In this document: positions 1 through 10,835 of the stretch, piece after piece
Layout of the letters: the number at the start of each line of letters is the position of its first letter
Position numbering within the stretch: position 1 is the first letter of the stretch
DNA from: Perognathus longimembris pacificus
Taxonomy: Eukaryota > Chordata > Mammalia > Rodentia > Heteromyidae
DNA: 64,000 nt
Direction: 5' to 3'
Assembly (NCBI RefSeq): GCF_023159225.1
Contig: NC_063172.1
Coordinates: 34,999,332 to 35,063,331, forward strand
Notes under the pieces: generated by a model
Seen by the model: the letters and a program-made list of their open reading frames with translations, nothing else
Databases searched by the model: none
Told to the model about the DNA's origin: nothing
Made by a program: the position numbers and the translations under genes

Positions 1-118
1 GAAGTGACACTGTGGCTCACAGTGGTAGAGCTCTAGCCTTGAGCAAAAGAGTTCAGGGACAATTCCCAGGCTCAGAGTTTAAGCTTCATCACCACCACCA
101 CCACCAACAACAACAAAA
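1..118 (+). mobile_element. SINE right-module remnant (IDL-Geo/B1-composite type), cut by window edge
   Basis: The sequence carries the diagnostic stretch 'ctgtggctcacagtggtaga', then a 'tagccttgagc' block, 'cagggacaattcccaggctc' and 'agagtttaagc', ending in a CAC/CAA-rich tail. These are the landmarks of the right module seen in the full SINEs elsewhere in the window. The left half lies outside the window, so the parent (IDL-Geo or B1-composite) cannot be decided. Confidence 0.7.
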
Positions 119-164
119 AGATTTGTTAGGGTACACAAATAGCACATGTTTGGGAGTTTCTGAG

Positions 165-455
165 ACACACAGAGAGATAGGAGACAGAAAGGTAGGGAAG
201 GAAAGAGAGAGAGGAGTGGTGTGAATGGGGAAGGAGGGAGGAAAGAGAAAAAGGAAAGGAAAGGGAGATGGAGAGAGAGAAAAGGGGGAGAGAAAGAGAG
301 ATAGAGGGTGATAAAATGGGATAGAGATGGAGAAGAGGGAAAGAGGAGACAGAGGAAGAGAAGAAGACAGGAGAGGGGAAGAGGGAGAGAGAGATGAGAG
401 AGAGGGGAGGGGAGACAGAGAGAGAGAAAGACAGACAGACAGACAGACAGACAGA
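165..455 (+). repeat. GA-rich low-complexity tract ending in (CAGA)n
   Basis: About 290 bases are almost entirely purine on the + strand, with irregular GAGA/GGAA units, ending in about seven tandem CAGA units near 428-455. It begins just after the SINE remnant's tail. All apparent reading frames across it, including a Ser/Leu/Pro-rich frame on the minus strand, are translations of this repeat. Confidence 0.85.
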
Positions 456-1064
456 GAGGTACCAGCTGAGAGAGAGCAGCTGCAGCCAGACCATGTTTGC
501 AGCTGGACAGTTGTAGTAGTCCCTTGAGATGTGTGACTATCAACCATGAATGCAGATACTTCCAAAGTCTCGTTTTTCTTTTATGTGAAAGTTGCCAGCA
601 TGGAACAGATGCCTTTATTTGGAAAAAGCAGTCTTTGGAAATAATTGGTTCTCTCTTCTTTTATTCCCTAGAGATGGTCTTTTTGCAGATGAAATTAGAT
701 GAAGGAAAATAAATTAAATCACGATATATTCATTCATGGTATTCTTTTCCTTTGTCACTCCAAAATGTTTCAGGACCTGCAGCTTAATACTGGGTATTTT
801 TAATTTTTGTTGGCAGATCTCAAATGTTTTATTTCACAATTAGTACAGAACTGAGTTTCAGAAATGAAAAAAAAAAAGAGTGTAAGTAAGACCTTCTGAG
901 CAATGGCTTTTAGTTTTGTTTTATTACTTGAACCAAAAATGTTAAAGCAAATATTACCACTGTCCTATAACAAATGATAGGAACTGACCACACTGGATAA
1001 AATAATTTTTACAGTAAGACTGTCACTTTGAAAATATTATCCTTTATGTTCACATCATCTTGGA

Positions 1065-1180
1065 ATGTTAGGTGTTATTATCCTGTTTTAGAGATGAAAT
1101 CTGAAGATTCAAGAGGTTAAGTGGCTTGTTCATGCTTAACTAGCTGGTAAGTGTTTGAACTGAGGTTCCAGTCCAACCAG
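1065..1180 (+). mobile_element. MIR SINE fragment
   Basis: The order 'ttattatcctgttttagaga', then 'aagaggttaagtggcttg', then 'agctggtaagtgtttgaac' follows the MIR core and 3' region (depth-of-exponent motif 'agaggttaag..cttg' and 'agctggtaagt'). It is diverged, as expected for this mammal-wide family. A second weak MIR-like patch lies near 1860-1920. Confidence 0.65.
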
Positions 1181-1551
1181 CATGGGTGTGCAAATGGAAA
1201 GCTTCTAACTGGTCAGTGTAAGTAGGCCACAGTCTTTTTGAAACACTTTATTTTTTGAAAAATTAAGTTCTATCTTCAAGAGGAGATATTTAAGATCTTT
1301 CTATCATTTATAGTTGTCTTAATGGCCATTTTGAGCTACTGCCTCCTGCAAGGCAGGAGTCCTATTTTCTCTGTCCATATTTATTTACTCCAGCTTTGTC
1401 CTGCTTCACTGAACTTTAAATAAACAAAAAAATAAGCAAATAAGTAAACAAATAACCTATTATTATCTCATTGGTCATATTGATGAGTTGACTGAAAATA
1501 AAATCCTCCATCGGTTCTTATCAATTTGTTCTTTAAGAATAATTGTAATAG

Positions 1552-1758
1552 GGCTGGGGATATGGCCTAGAGGCAAAAGTGCCTGCCTCATATACATGAG
1601 GCCCTGGGTTTGATTCCCCAGCACCACATATACAGAAAATGGCCAGAAGTGGCGCTGTGGCTCAAGTGGCAGAGTGCTAGCCTTGAGCCGGAAGAAGCCA
1701 GGGACAGTGCTCAGGCCCTGAGTCCAAGCCCCAGGACTGGCCAAAAAAAAAAAAAAAA
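1552..1758 (+). mobile_element. IDL-Geo SINE, full length, with target-site duplication
   Basis: A full two-module SINE starts 'ggctggggatatggcctaga', has a B-box-like 'ggtttgattcc', a right module beginning near 'gccagaagtggcgctgtgg', and an A tail. It is flanked by near-perfect direct repeats of 16-18 bp beginning 'aagaataattgtaatag' at about 1535 and 1757, so the insertion boundaries are intact. The 89-residue minus-strand frame over it is just antisense SINE. Confidence 0.9.
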
Positions 1759-2149
1759 GAATAATTGTAATAGGATTTGAAAATAATGCCTTAGCACAAT
1801 AGGAGAAAGAGGTTTACCTACCAGACCAGCTGGTATTTAGTGGTCATTTCCTTCCTTGTTCACTTGCTCAGCATTGAGTGGATGGTTCTGGTGTGCCAGA
1901 CATTATGCTGGGCACATGGGTGCTTGGGTGTGAGCATTGTGAATATACATGGCTGTGTCTATGACCTTGGAAATGAGATGGATGTGTCTAGTCTATCACT
2001 TTGGGTAGGGTTTGAGTGTAACGATAAGATGTGGTCTGTTCTTGTGCACAGAAAACTAACCCAGTTACTAGAGAGTCTATGCAGAAAAACTACTAGAGGA
2101 CACTTATAGCTTAGTGGTTGTATGTTTGTTTTGGGGTTTTTTTTTGGGG

Positions 2150-2590
2150 GGGGTGTTGGACATCATGACATATATTTGAGAGAAGTAATTTAAAGTGAAA
2201 AGGATTTATTTTGGCTCACAATTACAGCAGGTTCAGTCCATGGCTGGCTGGCTCTATTACTGTGGGCCTGTCTGTAGTCAGGCAATTTGCCAAGGTGATG
2301 GGAACATGTGGTGGAGACTGCTTAGTTCCTGATGACCAATAAGCAAAGACAGAAAGCATGGGGCTGGACTAGTAAGTTTCCTGCTTTAGCTTTTATTTCT
2401 TCCAGACCCCACTCTACTGGATAGCCCTGGTCCATTTGGACAAGTCCTCACTCCTCAGTGGCTGTCCAGCATGTCAGTCATCTCTGAAAATGTCCTCTAA
2501 GCCATGCCTAGAAAGTGTGCTTTACTAACCAACTAGACATCTCCCAATCCAGTCAGTTGAGCTGAAGTTAGCTATCACAAGTTGTGATGG
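2150..2590. repeat. Old dispersed repeat, resembling rodent RMER1-type
   Basis: The head 'aggatttattttggctcaca', the inner 'ttcagtccatggctggctgg' and the tail 'atccagtcagttgagctgaag...ctatcacaag' match my memory of a rodent medium-reiterated repeat family with a 'tttattttggctcaca' start and an 'aaccatcaca' end. The family assignment is from memory and uncertain; RepeatMasker would settle it. Confidence 0.4.
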
Positions 2591-2899
2591 ACAAGTGCAG
2601 CAGTTTTCAGCCATAGTATGCTTCTGTTCCATGTGAGAGGAAGGTCTGATCTCACCACCCCAGTGATTCTCATACTGGCTGGTGTTTGTACAGTGTTGGT
2701 GAGAATGGGTTCATGTTAATTAACAGCATCTGACAGGTAACAGATAGTCCAACCTGATCTAGATCAAAAGTGCTATTACAATTCTTTTAAAAAGGGGAAA
2801 TGATCATGGTTCTTATATGACTCAGGCAAAAGGTTTGTGAAAGTCGTAAGATTTGAATTGGACAATTGTAGCATTCTCATTAAGTGGGATTCATTTGTT

Positions 2900-3340
2900 T
2901 GCTTATTTTTATCTGGATTACTGCTATATGCCAAGTTCAATTCCAAGGATGTAGACGAGAGTAAAAAGGAAAGCAGGTAAGGCCCTTCTCTCATAAAATT
3001 GACAGTTTGAGGGTTGAGCAAGAAGACAGATAGATCATAAAGTAGCCAAGGAGATGGCATATGGTCATATAATGTGAATTCCATCAAATAATTTTTTTAA
3101 TGTTGAAATGATGGGATGATGGTGATGAGGCATTTCTTTCTAATGGTTGGGATAACTATCTCTGAGGAAGTGCGTCTTGAACTGAAATCTGAGTGTTGAG
3201 ATGGAGCTGGCAAGGACCCAATCCATGGGCAGAGTTCCTCAGGTGATGGGTGAAGGCAGAGGATAAGAGGCAGCATTTTATCAGAACATTTATTCAGTGA
3301 AGAGCTGTACTCACTGAGGGTATGGTTGGAATGTAGTGGA
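2900..3340 (+). mobile_element. L2 LINE 3'-end relic
   Basis: The word order 'ccaaggatgtagacgagagt', 'aaggcccttctct', 'gaggaagtgcgtcttgaact', 'tgaaatctgagtgttgagat' and 'gcagaggataagaggcag' follows the 3' region of L2 (the 'gaagtgacatttgagctgag' area). It is heavily diverged. Boundaries are approximate. Confidence 0.5.
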
Positions 3341-6300
3341 AACTGTAGGTTGGTGACAAATTATGAAGGGTCTTAATGCGTGTATACAGGAGGAGTGTCA
3401 TTACAGGCAGGAGAAGAATTTGAATAAGTGCATGTCATGGTAACTTAAGGAAGCTTGTGAAACTAAGGTTCTGATATTCAGTTCATAAGACCAGTGATAA
3501 ACAGCACCCCACAGCACAATGTCCTAATTTCTTCCTGTTGCAAGTTCGTTATAGTCTGTAGTCCTGAAGTGAAGCCTTCAAATCAGAGGAGGGAGGTGTC
3601 ACAGGATAATTACCTTCTAACTAAGATCATGAAACTGACAAAGACAAGCTATAACATAATGCCAGAGACTATACTTCCAGGGTCATGTTTTCTAAGTTTC
3701 ACATGATAGCACAGGTTGTTTTCTTTTTTACCTGTTATTTTTCTCATAACCAAAAGCAAATTACAGTTTTGTTATTGAAAATAGATGCTTTTACTCTATA
3801 AAATATTTTTTTGTGAAGAAAGGAAAGAAAAAAAGTTAGAGTTCGGTTTTCATTCAATCCAGGTTGATAAAAAGAGATGTGTTCAAATGTTCATTTGGGC
3901 ATAACTGTATATTATTTACTAAAGGAAAAACTTCCCCAAATGTTGTAGAATTCTCTAGAGAAATGTGTTTAGGCAGCAAAAGGATTCCTGGCAGTGATTG
4001 AGAAGTCTTGTAATGGGCAACTGCACTTGATCTCTTTTGAGGTTGATTCTGATGTGTGTAGTCTTTACATCCTATTAAATTTTTGAAAGATAAACTGATA
4101 CAAGAAAGATCTGCCAAGACCAGCAACTCTTCCTTTTAAAACCTTGGCTCAGTGTTCAAATTGAAGGGATGGGGGAGTGAGATAAAAGCATTATAAATAT
4201 GAGGTTAACTGAATTCAAATAGAAGGTTCTCTCAAGTTATTGCATTCCTCAGAAAATAAATACACTGCGCATATGGTTAAGATTGATCAAAAAAGTATTC
4301 TGTATGCCAGTGATTACATTCCCATCTGTGATTAAGGTTTTCTGTTTGCATCTGGTTTTCACATTATATTTCTGTAACAAGAATCCTTTATATAGCAGAG
4401 TTCACTTTCTGTATTTTCTATTAGCTACAGCTTGAACTACTGCACGGATAGCAGATTTACACATGTGGTTTTCATTACTTCATACCATTGAGAAAAAGTA
4501 ATATTTGTTTGGGAATGTATGTTTTCTACAATTGCCATGGTAATACAACATGTTGAGCCTTTTTAATAACACTCTTGTAGAACGACAAATTGTTTGAGGC
4601 GCTCTGATTTTGGTGGAGCTTAGCTTTTAAACTTTTCTTAGTTCATAGTCTCATTTACAATGAGGTTTTACAAATTTGAGAGCTGAAGATCTGAACAAAG
4701 CAATTATTAAAGAGAGAGAAAAATTGTTATGTCATTTGCATGTGATGTCAACTTTAGTGTTAACTAGATGCCACAAATATTTGAACAATGTATTTCATAG
4801 CATTCATTACAATTACTGATTTTATTAGTACTTCATGTTGGAAGGGTATTTAATATGTGGGATGATACACCAAAACCCAAAGATTAGCTTGCTTTAAAAA
4901 TTAGTTTATTGATTGTAAAGTAGTGTTTCCTATATGAAAGTTAACTGCATATATGGGGCCATCCTCAAGGGCAGCTTTAGGTTTACAATGAGTGTTTTTC
5001 AAATGTATATTTATATCCTGTATTGACAATTAAGACTTTATAAACATGCACATTTAAGGTACTTGGCGACATTATATTCCTGCCAACTTCCTTCTCATCA
5101 GAATACACTGGTTAAAATAGATATTGTAAGTGAAGTGAAGGTCTGAAACTGTATTCTATGATGAAGGGTCTTTCCTGAGGTGATTGGCTCTTAAAGGAAG
5201 TTTTTCCACGTGGTAATGATATATGCCTCATAACTGAGATTCACAATGCTGTTTTTGTCAATAAACTGAAAATGTGCTCTTGAGAAGTTAGGAGTAGGAA
5301 GGAGGATACTCAGACTGGGGAGAACTTGGATGGCTTCTACTCTTTCATTTGGTCAGTGAGGTTATTAACTATGTCTCCTATGGGGCCTGGTCCCTTCTCT
5401 CAGGCTGTCTGGTGTCTTGTGAATGATTACTAAAGCCCTAAGTCATATATCATGACTGAATTTAAAACAACCACCCATTTGTTTAGTTTCTGTTTATTAA
5501 ATGTTTGTTTCACTTCTTGTAGGTCTATTGATTAATAATAGAACTGTGTAAAAAATTATCTTATATCCATCCTCCAGAAATAATCCTATTTAACACTGGG
5601 TTCTAAGTACCCCCATTTTTTTCATTCACATCCCCTCTACCATTAGGATTTTAATATTTCTGTAAGCTAATTGTGTTATATGTATCTATAAATCTTGACA
5701 ACTTTGTAATTGAAATATTTCCATTAATTAATAAAGTGAGGTTTCATGGTAAACCAAAGATTCCCAAGTTCTGACTAATTGTCTTTAATGGTCTTTGCTG
5801 ATTTTTAAGATAATTTCTCACTAAGAAATATGTAGTACTAAATCATTCCTTGTAAGTGTTGGCTTAATTTTTGAGCATCACAGACAGCAGAATGCTGTGG
5901 AACATAGAAAAGGTTGACTTTAAAAAATAGAATCTGCTTGTTTTATGTCCATTAGGTAGAACTGTTTAAATTTCTAAGAACTAATTGGGTCTCAAAAATA
6001 ATAATATCCTTAGTAATACTTATTTGGAGATTGCTTTTGTAACCATAGGTTCAATATATTCTATAGTTATTATAAACATATGCCATTTGTTAAGTTCTGA
6101 CATTATGTGCATGCAATTGTACCAAGTTCTTAGATCTCATAGATCATAAGAATTAAATAGCAACATGGTGTTGTTGTTATTTATAGTATTGGTAATCATA
6201 CGATAGGTGAGTAGTAAGCTCTGTATCAACATTTATGAAGGAGTACAGGAATAAATTCTAAATCTGTTATATCAAGTAAGAACAATAAGAACATTTGAAT

Positions 6301-6667
6301 GTTCTAGAGGAAGCAAAGAAAGTACAAATTCATTGATTTGGTAAATAGTTTTCCAATGATTGTTTTTAACTAATATTTTAATGTGGTCAATTTCATATAT
6401 TATTTTTCTTTTCTACTGACGATTAGTAATGACAACATTGCTATTTCAGATCAATGAAACAATGTAGATACTACTTAGTTTTGAAATATGATAAAATAAA
6501 TTCCTTAGAATAAAAGTATACAATATCCAAAGTGTTTTCTAAGCAAACTATACTAGGTGGAAGTGGTAACATTGATCAAGAGGCATGTTGAGTTGAAAGA
6601 GATGCTGAATTGAAACCCCTATGTACAGCTACTAAATGTTTTTTTCTCTCTCTCTCTCACTTTTTCC

Positions 6668-6990
6668 CCCTTTGGTTTATCCTCTGTTATCACTGTATTT
6701 GATTGTGGTACCTGTGTCTTGCATATACATATATCTGATTTGGGGAAGGGAAGGGGGACAACAAAATGAGGAGACAAAGGACAAAGGGTAAACCAATGCA
6801 ACAGTGATACTCACAAGACATATATTGGAAATGAACTTTACAAGTAGGGGGGAGGTAGTTGTCCTGGGAGGGAAAGTGGGGGAAAAACAAGGGAGGGGGT
6901 AACCAGTTTGACAAGAAATGTACTCATTACCTTACATATGTAACTGTAACCCCTATGTGCATCACTTTGACAATAAAATTAAATTAAAAG
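6668..6990 (+). mobile_element. L1 LINE 3'UTR/3' end
   Basis: The segment ends 'aagaaatgtactcattacct...taactgtaacccctatgtgc...gacaataaaatt' followed by A-rich sequence. The same order occurs, reversed, at the end of the L1 at 55810-56745, which keeps ORF2 coding sequence; that identifies this as an L1 3'UTR. The upstream part ('ctgatttggggaagg') also matches that copy. Only the 3' part is present, as in a 5'-truncated insertion. Confidence 0.75.
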
Positions 6991-7234
6991 AAAAAAGAAA
7001 GAAAGAAACCATACTAAGTCGCAAATTAACTTCTTTAACTGAAGCAGGTGAAATCTAGCATTGACTTACAGTATGGATATGCTTTTTAAAACCAACTTCT
7101 AAAATTGAGAGGAACCTGTATCTGCTTCTTAATGAAAATAAAACTGGCTTAGTATTATCTTGTAAGTAGATGGGTGTGCTGCTTCATACTGGTTGTGATA
7201 TATGCGTTTTTTTTTCCTTTGTTGTTGTCAATAG

Positions 7235-7319
7235 AAAAGATTGATCTCTGGGCTGGTGAACATAATCTCTGTCCCAGTCAGAAAAGGAGAGAGGAAATTA
7301 GCAGAGCGATTGGTGGAGA
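7235..7319 (+). other. RUNX1T1: RUNX1T1 exon 1b, 5' untranslated part
   Basis: A T-rich tract ('tttttttttcctttgttgtt') ending in AATAG at 7230-7234 forms a good 3' splice site directly before this segment, so I start the exon at 7235. It runs without an ATG to the initiator at 7320. If the acceptor is used, transcription starts further upstream, outside or early in this window. The alternative is that the TSS is local and the acceptor is chance; there is no clear TATA box. Confidence 0.55.
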
Positions 7320-7407
7320 ATGATATCTGTCAAAAGAAACACTTGGAGAGCACTGAGTTTAGTAATAGGTGACTGCCGGAAAAAAGGGAGCTTTGAATAT
7401 TGTCAAG
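7320..7407 (+). CDS. RUNX1T1: RUNX1T1 exon 1b, coding part (MTG8b N-terminus)
   Basis: This short exon encodes the MTG8b-specific N-terminus: 29 codons beginning MISVKRNTWRALSLV and ending ...FEYCQ, plus the first base of an Asp codon. I recognise this peptide as the start of the 604-residue MTG8b isoform of the transcriptional corepressor RUNX1T1 (ETO). The ATG has A at -3. The exon ends CAAG|GTAAGG, a strong donor in phase 1; joined to 54825 it reads Q-D-R-T-E-K-H, as in the known protein. The peptide is 27 residues longer than the exon 1a start. It lacks a recognisable domain and is Arg/Lys-rich. The protein is nuclear and recruits NCoR/SMRT-HDAC complexes (family knowledge); the domains responsible lie downstream. 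Confidence 0.95.
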
Positions 7408-7484
7408 GTAAGGAACAGACAAATATTTTGATTTTTGCAATTTGCTTACATACCGGAAAGAAATCAGTCTGTTATTTTTTCCCC

Positions 7485-7493
7485 AATAAATGA
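7485..7493 (+). promoter_or_regulatory. RUNX1T1: Possible intronic poly(A) signal overlapping in-frame stop
   Basis: If the exon 1b donor is not used, the reading frame continues for 28 codons and ends AAT AAA TGA, so the canonical AATAAA hexamer at 7485-7490 sits directly before the in-frame stop at 7491. A T-rich stretch ('gaagatttttttctt') follows within about 25 bases. This could make a truncated 57-residue product, but AATAAA is common in AT-rich introns. Confidence 0.25.
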
Positions 7494-8404
7494 TCATTGT
7501 GAAGATTTTTTTCTTCTCTATATTCTGGTACTTGTTGATAAAGAGTTTGCATTGTATATTTTAACTGTGTGTGTTTGCAATCGTTGGTTGTGGGACTGGG
7601 TGGTGATCAATCTGTCAGGGGGAACCCTGTTCATAGCTCTGAGTCTAACAATATCAAATGATCAAGTACCATTTTTTCTAACCTTCATCTTATGCTGCTT
7701 CTTTCCATGTTTGTAATACATCGTTATAAACAGAGCAGTATTTGGAGTTAAAGAGTAAAAGTTATGCTATGATTCCCGTGTTTATTATAATGAGGAGAGG
7801 GTGTTTGCTGAAACAGTTTGCTGACTAAAAGTGCTTTTCAATTTATTATTTCTTCTGATCGTTTTGTTAAGCTTTTAGGTGAATGCCATTTCCCAAACAG
7901 ACTATGTCTTCATGTGTAAATATAGATTCATATCTGTAGACATATTTAAGAACAGTGCTATCTAACTTTAGGAAAACCCAAATACAATCTACGTATATGC
8001 CCATTTGGCAAGAGACTTTTGCAAGGCTAAAACATTTAAAAAAATATTTAGGGATTCCTTGTGTTACATGTTTGAGAAGTTAGTTAATGACTCTGCTAGT
8101 CAGTTTTGTTCCAGGTTTAGCAGAGAATGGACTTGTGCAGAAGTATCAGTGAATGAAGAAAAACTGTGCAAAGATAAAGTTGATAATCAACACAAATGTT
8201 GTGTGATTCTGGTTGGCACTCTAGCAATGTGAAGGGATTTGAAGTTTGGGACTGACTGCCTGATTTGGTGCAAAGGGATAGATGTTTTGGAAACCTTCCT
8301 GGTGCTGTGTATTCCTCAATACACCCTTGTAGTTCTTACAAATACTTACTGTCTTGTCTAGGAAGTTCCCAGAAAGGGGTTATTTATTTATTTGTTTATA
8401 TTAG

Positions 8405-8500
8405 TTCGCTTTGGTTTTGATTGCCTGAGACCAGGTCTTTCTCTGTACTCCAAGCTGGCTTTGAATTTGGATGTTCCTGTCTCAGACTTTGGAATGCTGA
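8405..8500 (-). mobile_element. B1-like SINE fragment
   Basis: On the + strand the order 'gagaccaggtctttctctgt', 'actccaagctggctttgaat' and 'ctcagactttggaatgctgag' is the reverse complement of a 7SL-derived B1/Alu-like element. It is diverged and truncated. Confidence 0.6.
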
Positions 8501-9051
8501 GATTTTTTTTACATATGTAATATCACTGCTGGTTTGTTTCCCCTCTCCCTTTAAGATCACAAAAAAGAAAAGAGTAATTCCCTGTAGAAAGATACACTCC
8601 TCTGTGGGAATCTTAATTGTGATTTTGTTTCTGTGTCTGCATTTCTTCCCATTCCCACTTCATGTAGTGGTATTCTTTATAATAAGTGAGAAATGGAGAA
8701 AAGAGCAAGGAATGCACTTGTCTTATGTAGTGGAGATAATGGCTCACCTTTGCATCTAGCTTCTTATTTTTGTGTGCTATTATTACTGAAGAATTAGTGA
8801 TTCCATGATTTAAATCTTGGTTGGTTTCTCAATGGCAGACTGAAGAAGTCTTCTACAGTCTTGTATAGAGAAAAAGAAAGGTGGAAATATTGTGTCTTAA
8901 AGAAAACAAAGTAACAGAAGGACAACTGCCCATGCTTGTGGATTATTTTATTATCATCTTCTATGGGAAGAAAGTAGCTGTTTCAAAACAAAACTCCTTG
9001 CTTTCTGCTGACCTTTTCTCCATAGAGGTTCAGATTAAAAGTGTAAAAGGA

Positions 9052-9260
9052 GGGGCTGGGGATATAGCCTAGTGGCAAGAGTGCCTGCCTCGGATACACG
9101 AGGCCCTAGGTTCGATTCCCCAGCACCACATATACAGAAAACGGCCAGAAGCGGCGCTGTGGCTCAAGTGGCAGAGTGCTAGCCTTGAGCGGGAAGAAGC
9201 CAGGGACAGTGCTCAGGCCCTGAGTCCAAGGCCCAGGACTGGCCAAAAAAAAAAAAAAAA
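9052..9260 (+). mobile_element. IDL-Geo SINE, young, full length, with TSD
   Basis: This copy runs from 'ggggctggggatatagccta' to 'cccaggactggcc' plus an A17-18 tail. The pol III B box 'ggttcgattcc' is intact. A 15-base perfect duplication ('aaaagtgtaaaagga') flanks it at 9037-9051 and 9258-9272. It is nearly identical over its length to the copies at 44045, 55513 and 59101, which implies a recently active subfamily. Confidence 0.93.
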
Positions 9261-9441
9261 AGTGTAAAAGGAGATTGTATTCCAAAATTTGGGCACACAC
9301 TGAGAGCAAAAGGCATGCCAGGAATGGGACCTATATTTTAAAACAACAGAACATATGTTGTATAATATGCAAATATTGAGCCCCCAGCATAATATAACAC
9401 AGATACCATACTAAGTTTCTTCTCCGGACACTTCTTCCCCT

Positions 9442-9445
<4 letters not shown>

Positions 9446-9485
<40 letters not shown>
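9446..9485 (+). repeat. (GT)n microsatellite
   Basis: Twenty uninterrupted GT units. The His/Thr-rich minus-strand frame over it is an artefact of the repeat. Confidence 0.97.
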
Positions 9486-9488
<3 letters not shown>

Positions 9489-10194
9489 CTTTAAAAAACA
9501 ATGTATGCAAGCAGTCAGATATTTGTGGTGCCCTACTTTGAACTTTTGAGTTACATTTAAAAATCGATATCTAATTATTTCTTTCTCTTTGTAATAGCAA
9601 TGAGTGTATTGAAACATAGGGATCAGAGATGAACAGAAATTACATACTTTAGGTTTGCAAGCACCTGGAATCCATTGGGTTCTTGGAGATATCATCTGGA
9701 AGGAGACAAAGGGAAGGACTGCCAGCTGCAGAGCTGGCGCTGTGGTTGAGAACAGCCCGAAGAGGCACCACAGAGTCTGGTCTGGAGGTTGAGTGTGAAA
9801 AGAGAATATTCTAGAGGTAGGCATGCCACTGCCTGGGGGAAATAACCCAGAGGCCATTACACAACTTGAGTAGAAGCTAGTAAAGGCAACATGCTGCTAA
9901 GTTTCATCCCTAAGTTTTGTTTGCATGTTTTGCTTTATTATGTTAGTTTTTGTACTTTGAGTGAACATCAGGACCTTGGTCAAGCAAAGCTTCAGCTCCT
10001 CCTCTGAGCCATGCCCATCTACACAGACTGATGGGTTCATTCGATCTTCAGTCTCCTAAGGTGTGCTGTTCTAAGGACAAGGTGGGTTGAGAATCCCTAG
10101 AAACTTTTGTCTGGCTTGAGGAGTTTGTTCTTATAATCATTAAGGAAAATCCTAAGAAGAGTCCAATAGTTGATATATTAAAAGTGGAAAATCT

Positions 10195-10435
10195 ACCAGG
10201 AGCTGGTGGCCCATGTCTGTAATCCTGGCTACACAGGAGGCTGAGATCTGAAGATTGTGGTTTGAAGGCAGCCCAGAAAGGAAAACCCATGAGACTCTTA
10301 TCTCCAATTAAGCACCTAAAAATCTGGAAATAGAACTGTGGCTCAAAGGATCAAACACTAACCTCAAGAAAAAATGCTCAGAGATAGTGCCTAGGCCCTG
10401 AGTTCAGGCCTCAAGACTGGCATGGAATAAATAAA
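10195..10435 (+). mobile_element. B1-composite SINE (B1 plus tRNA-like right module)
   Basis: The left half is B1-like ('catgtctgtaatcctggcta', 'caggaggctgagatctgaag'), then 'gagactcttatctccaatta', then a right half with 'actgtggctcaaag', 'gctcagagatagtgcctagg' and 'ccctgagttcaggcc'. The right half is the same module that forms the 3' half of IDL-Geo. Diverged. Confidence 0.75.
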
Positions 10436-10454
10436 TGGATAATAAAAATTCACT

Positions 10455-10565
10455 TACTGTGGTGGTACATGATTGTAATCTTCACACTCATCAGGCTGAG
10501 GCAGGAGGATTGAGCATTCAAAGCTATCCTGGGCCACATACCAAGATTCCCTATCAAAAATAGTA
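10455..10565 (+). mobile_element. B1-like SINE fragment
   Basis: The order 'tggtggtacatgattgtaat', 'aggctgaggcaggaggattg', 'aagctatcctgggccacata' and 'ccctatcaaaaatag' matches a B1/7SL-derived monomer. It follows the composite SINE directly. Confidence 0.7.
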
Positions 10566-10788
10566 AATCAGTGGAAAAGAAAAATCTATTGGCTTTCAGA
10601 AAGATGCAGGAAGACTACAGAAGGAAAGAATGGTAGGGAAACTTTTGTTGCAAAGTGGTGTGTGTTTATGTTTCTATGGAATGAATTATTTAGGTATTAC
10701 TGTTCTTTACATGTTGCATAGATTTCAAAATTCACATTTGTGTTATGTTGTGCAGAGTGATTTAAACAATGCTCACATAGATGGTTCT

Positions 10789-10835
10789 CTGTGTGTGTAT
10801 GTATGTCTGTCTATGTGTGTGTGTGTGTGTGTGTT
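10789..10835 (+). repeat. Imperfect (TG)n microsatellite
   Basis: TG-rich with TATG/TCTG interruptions, ending in about ten uninterrupted TG units. Confidence 0.9.

Larger units (their letters stand above)
1..7234 (+). other. RUNX1T1: Upstream flank or intron of RUNX1T1, non-coding
   Basis: No coding exon is recognisable here. Reading frames are short and mostly fall on repeats. The exon at 7235 is preceded by a good 3' splice site, so this stretch is more likely an intron behind a further upstream first exon than true intergenic DNA. It contains a SINE right-module remnant, a GA-rich tract, MIR, IDL-Geo, an RMER-like repeat, an L2 relic and an L1 3' end, listed separately. About 3.4-6.6 kb is AT-rich and shows nothing I can name. 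Confidence 0.6.

Noticed and set aside
79..565. Overlapping Ser/Leu/Pro-rich minus-strand frames
   Set aside because: Translation of a GA-rich tract; open in all minus frames, no conserved composition or start context.
1475..1744. Frames sharing one peptide (WTQGLSTVPGFF-like) at 1475, 9106 and 55475
   Set aside because: The shared peptide is antisense IDL-Geo SINE, not a protein family.
9052..9260. tRNA gene (A box and B box present)
   Set aside because: The boxes belong to the tRNA-derived left module of a SINE with target duplication and A tail; it cannot fold as a full tRNA.
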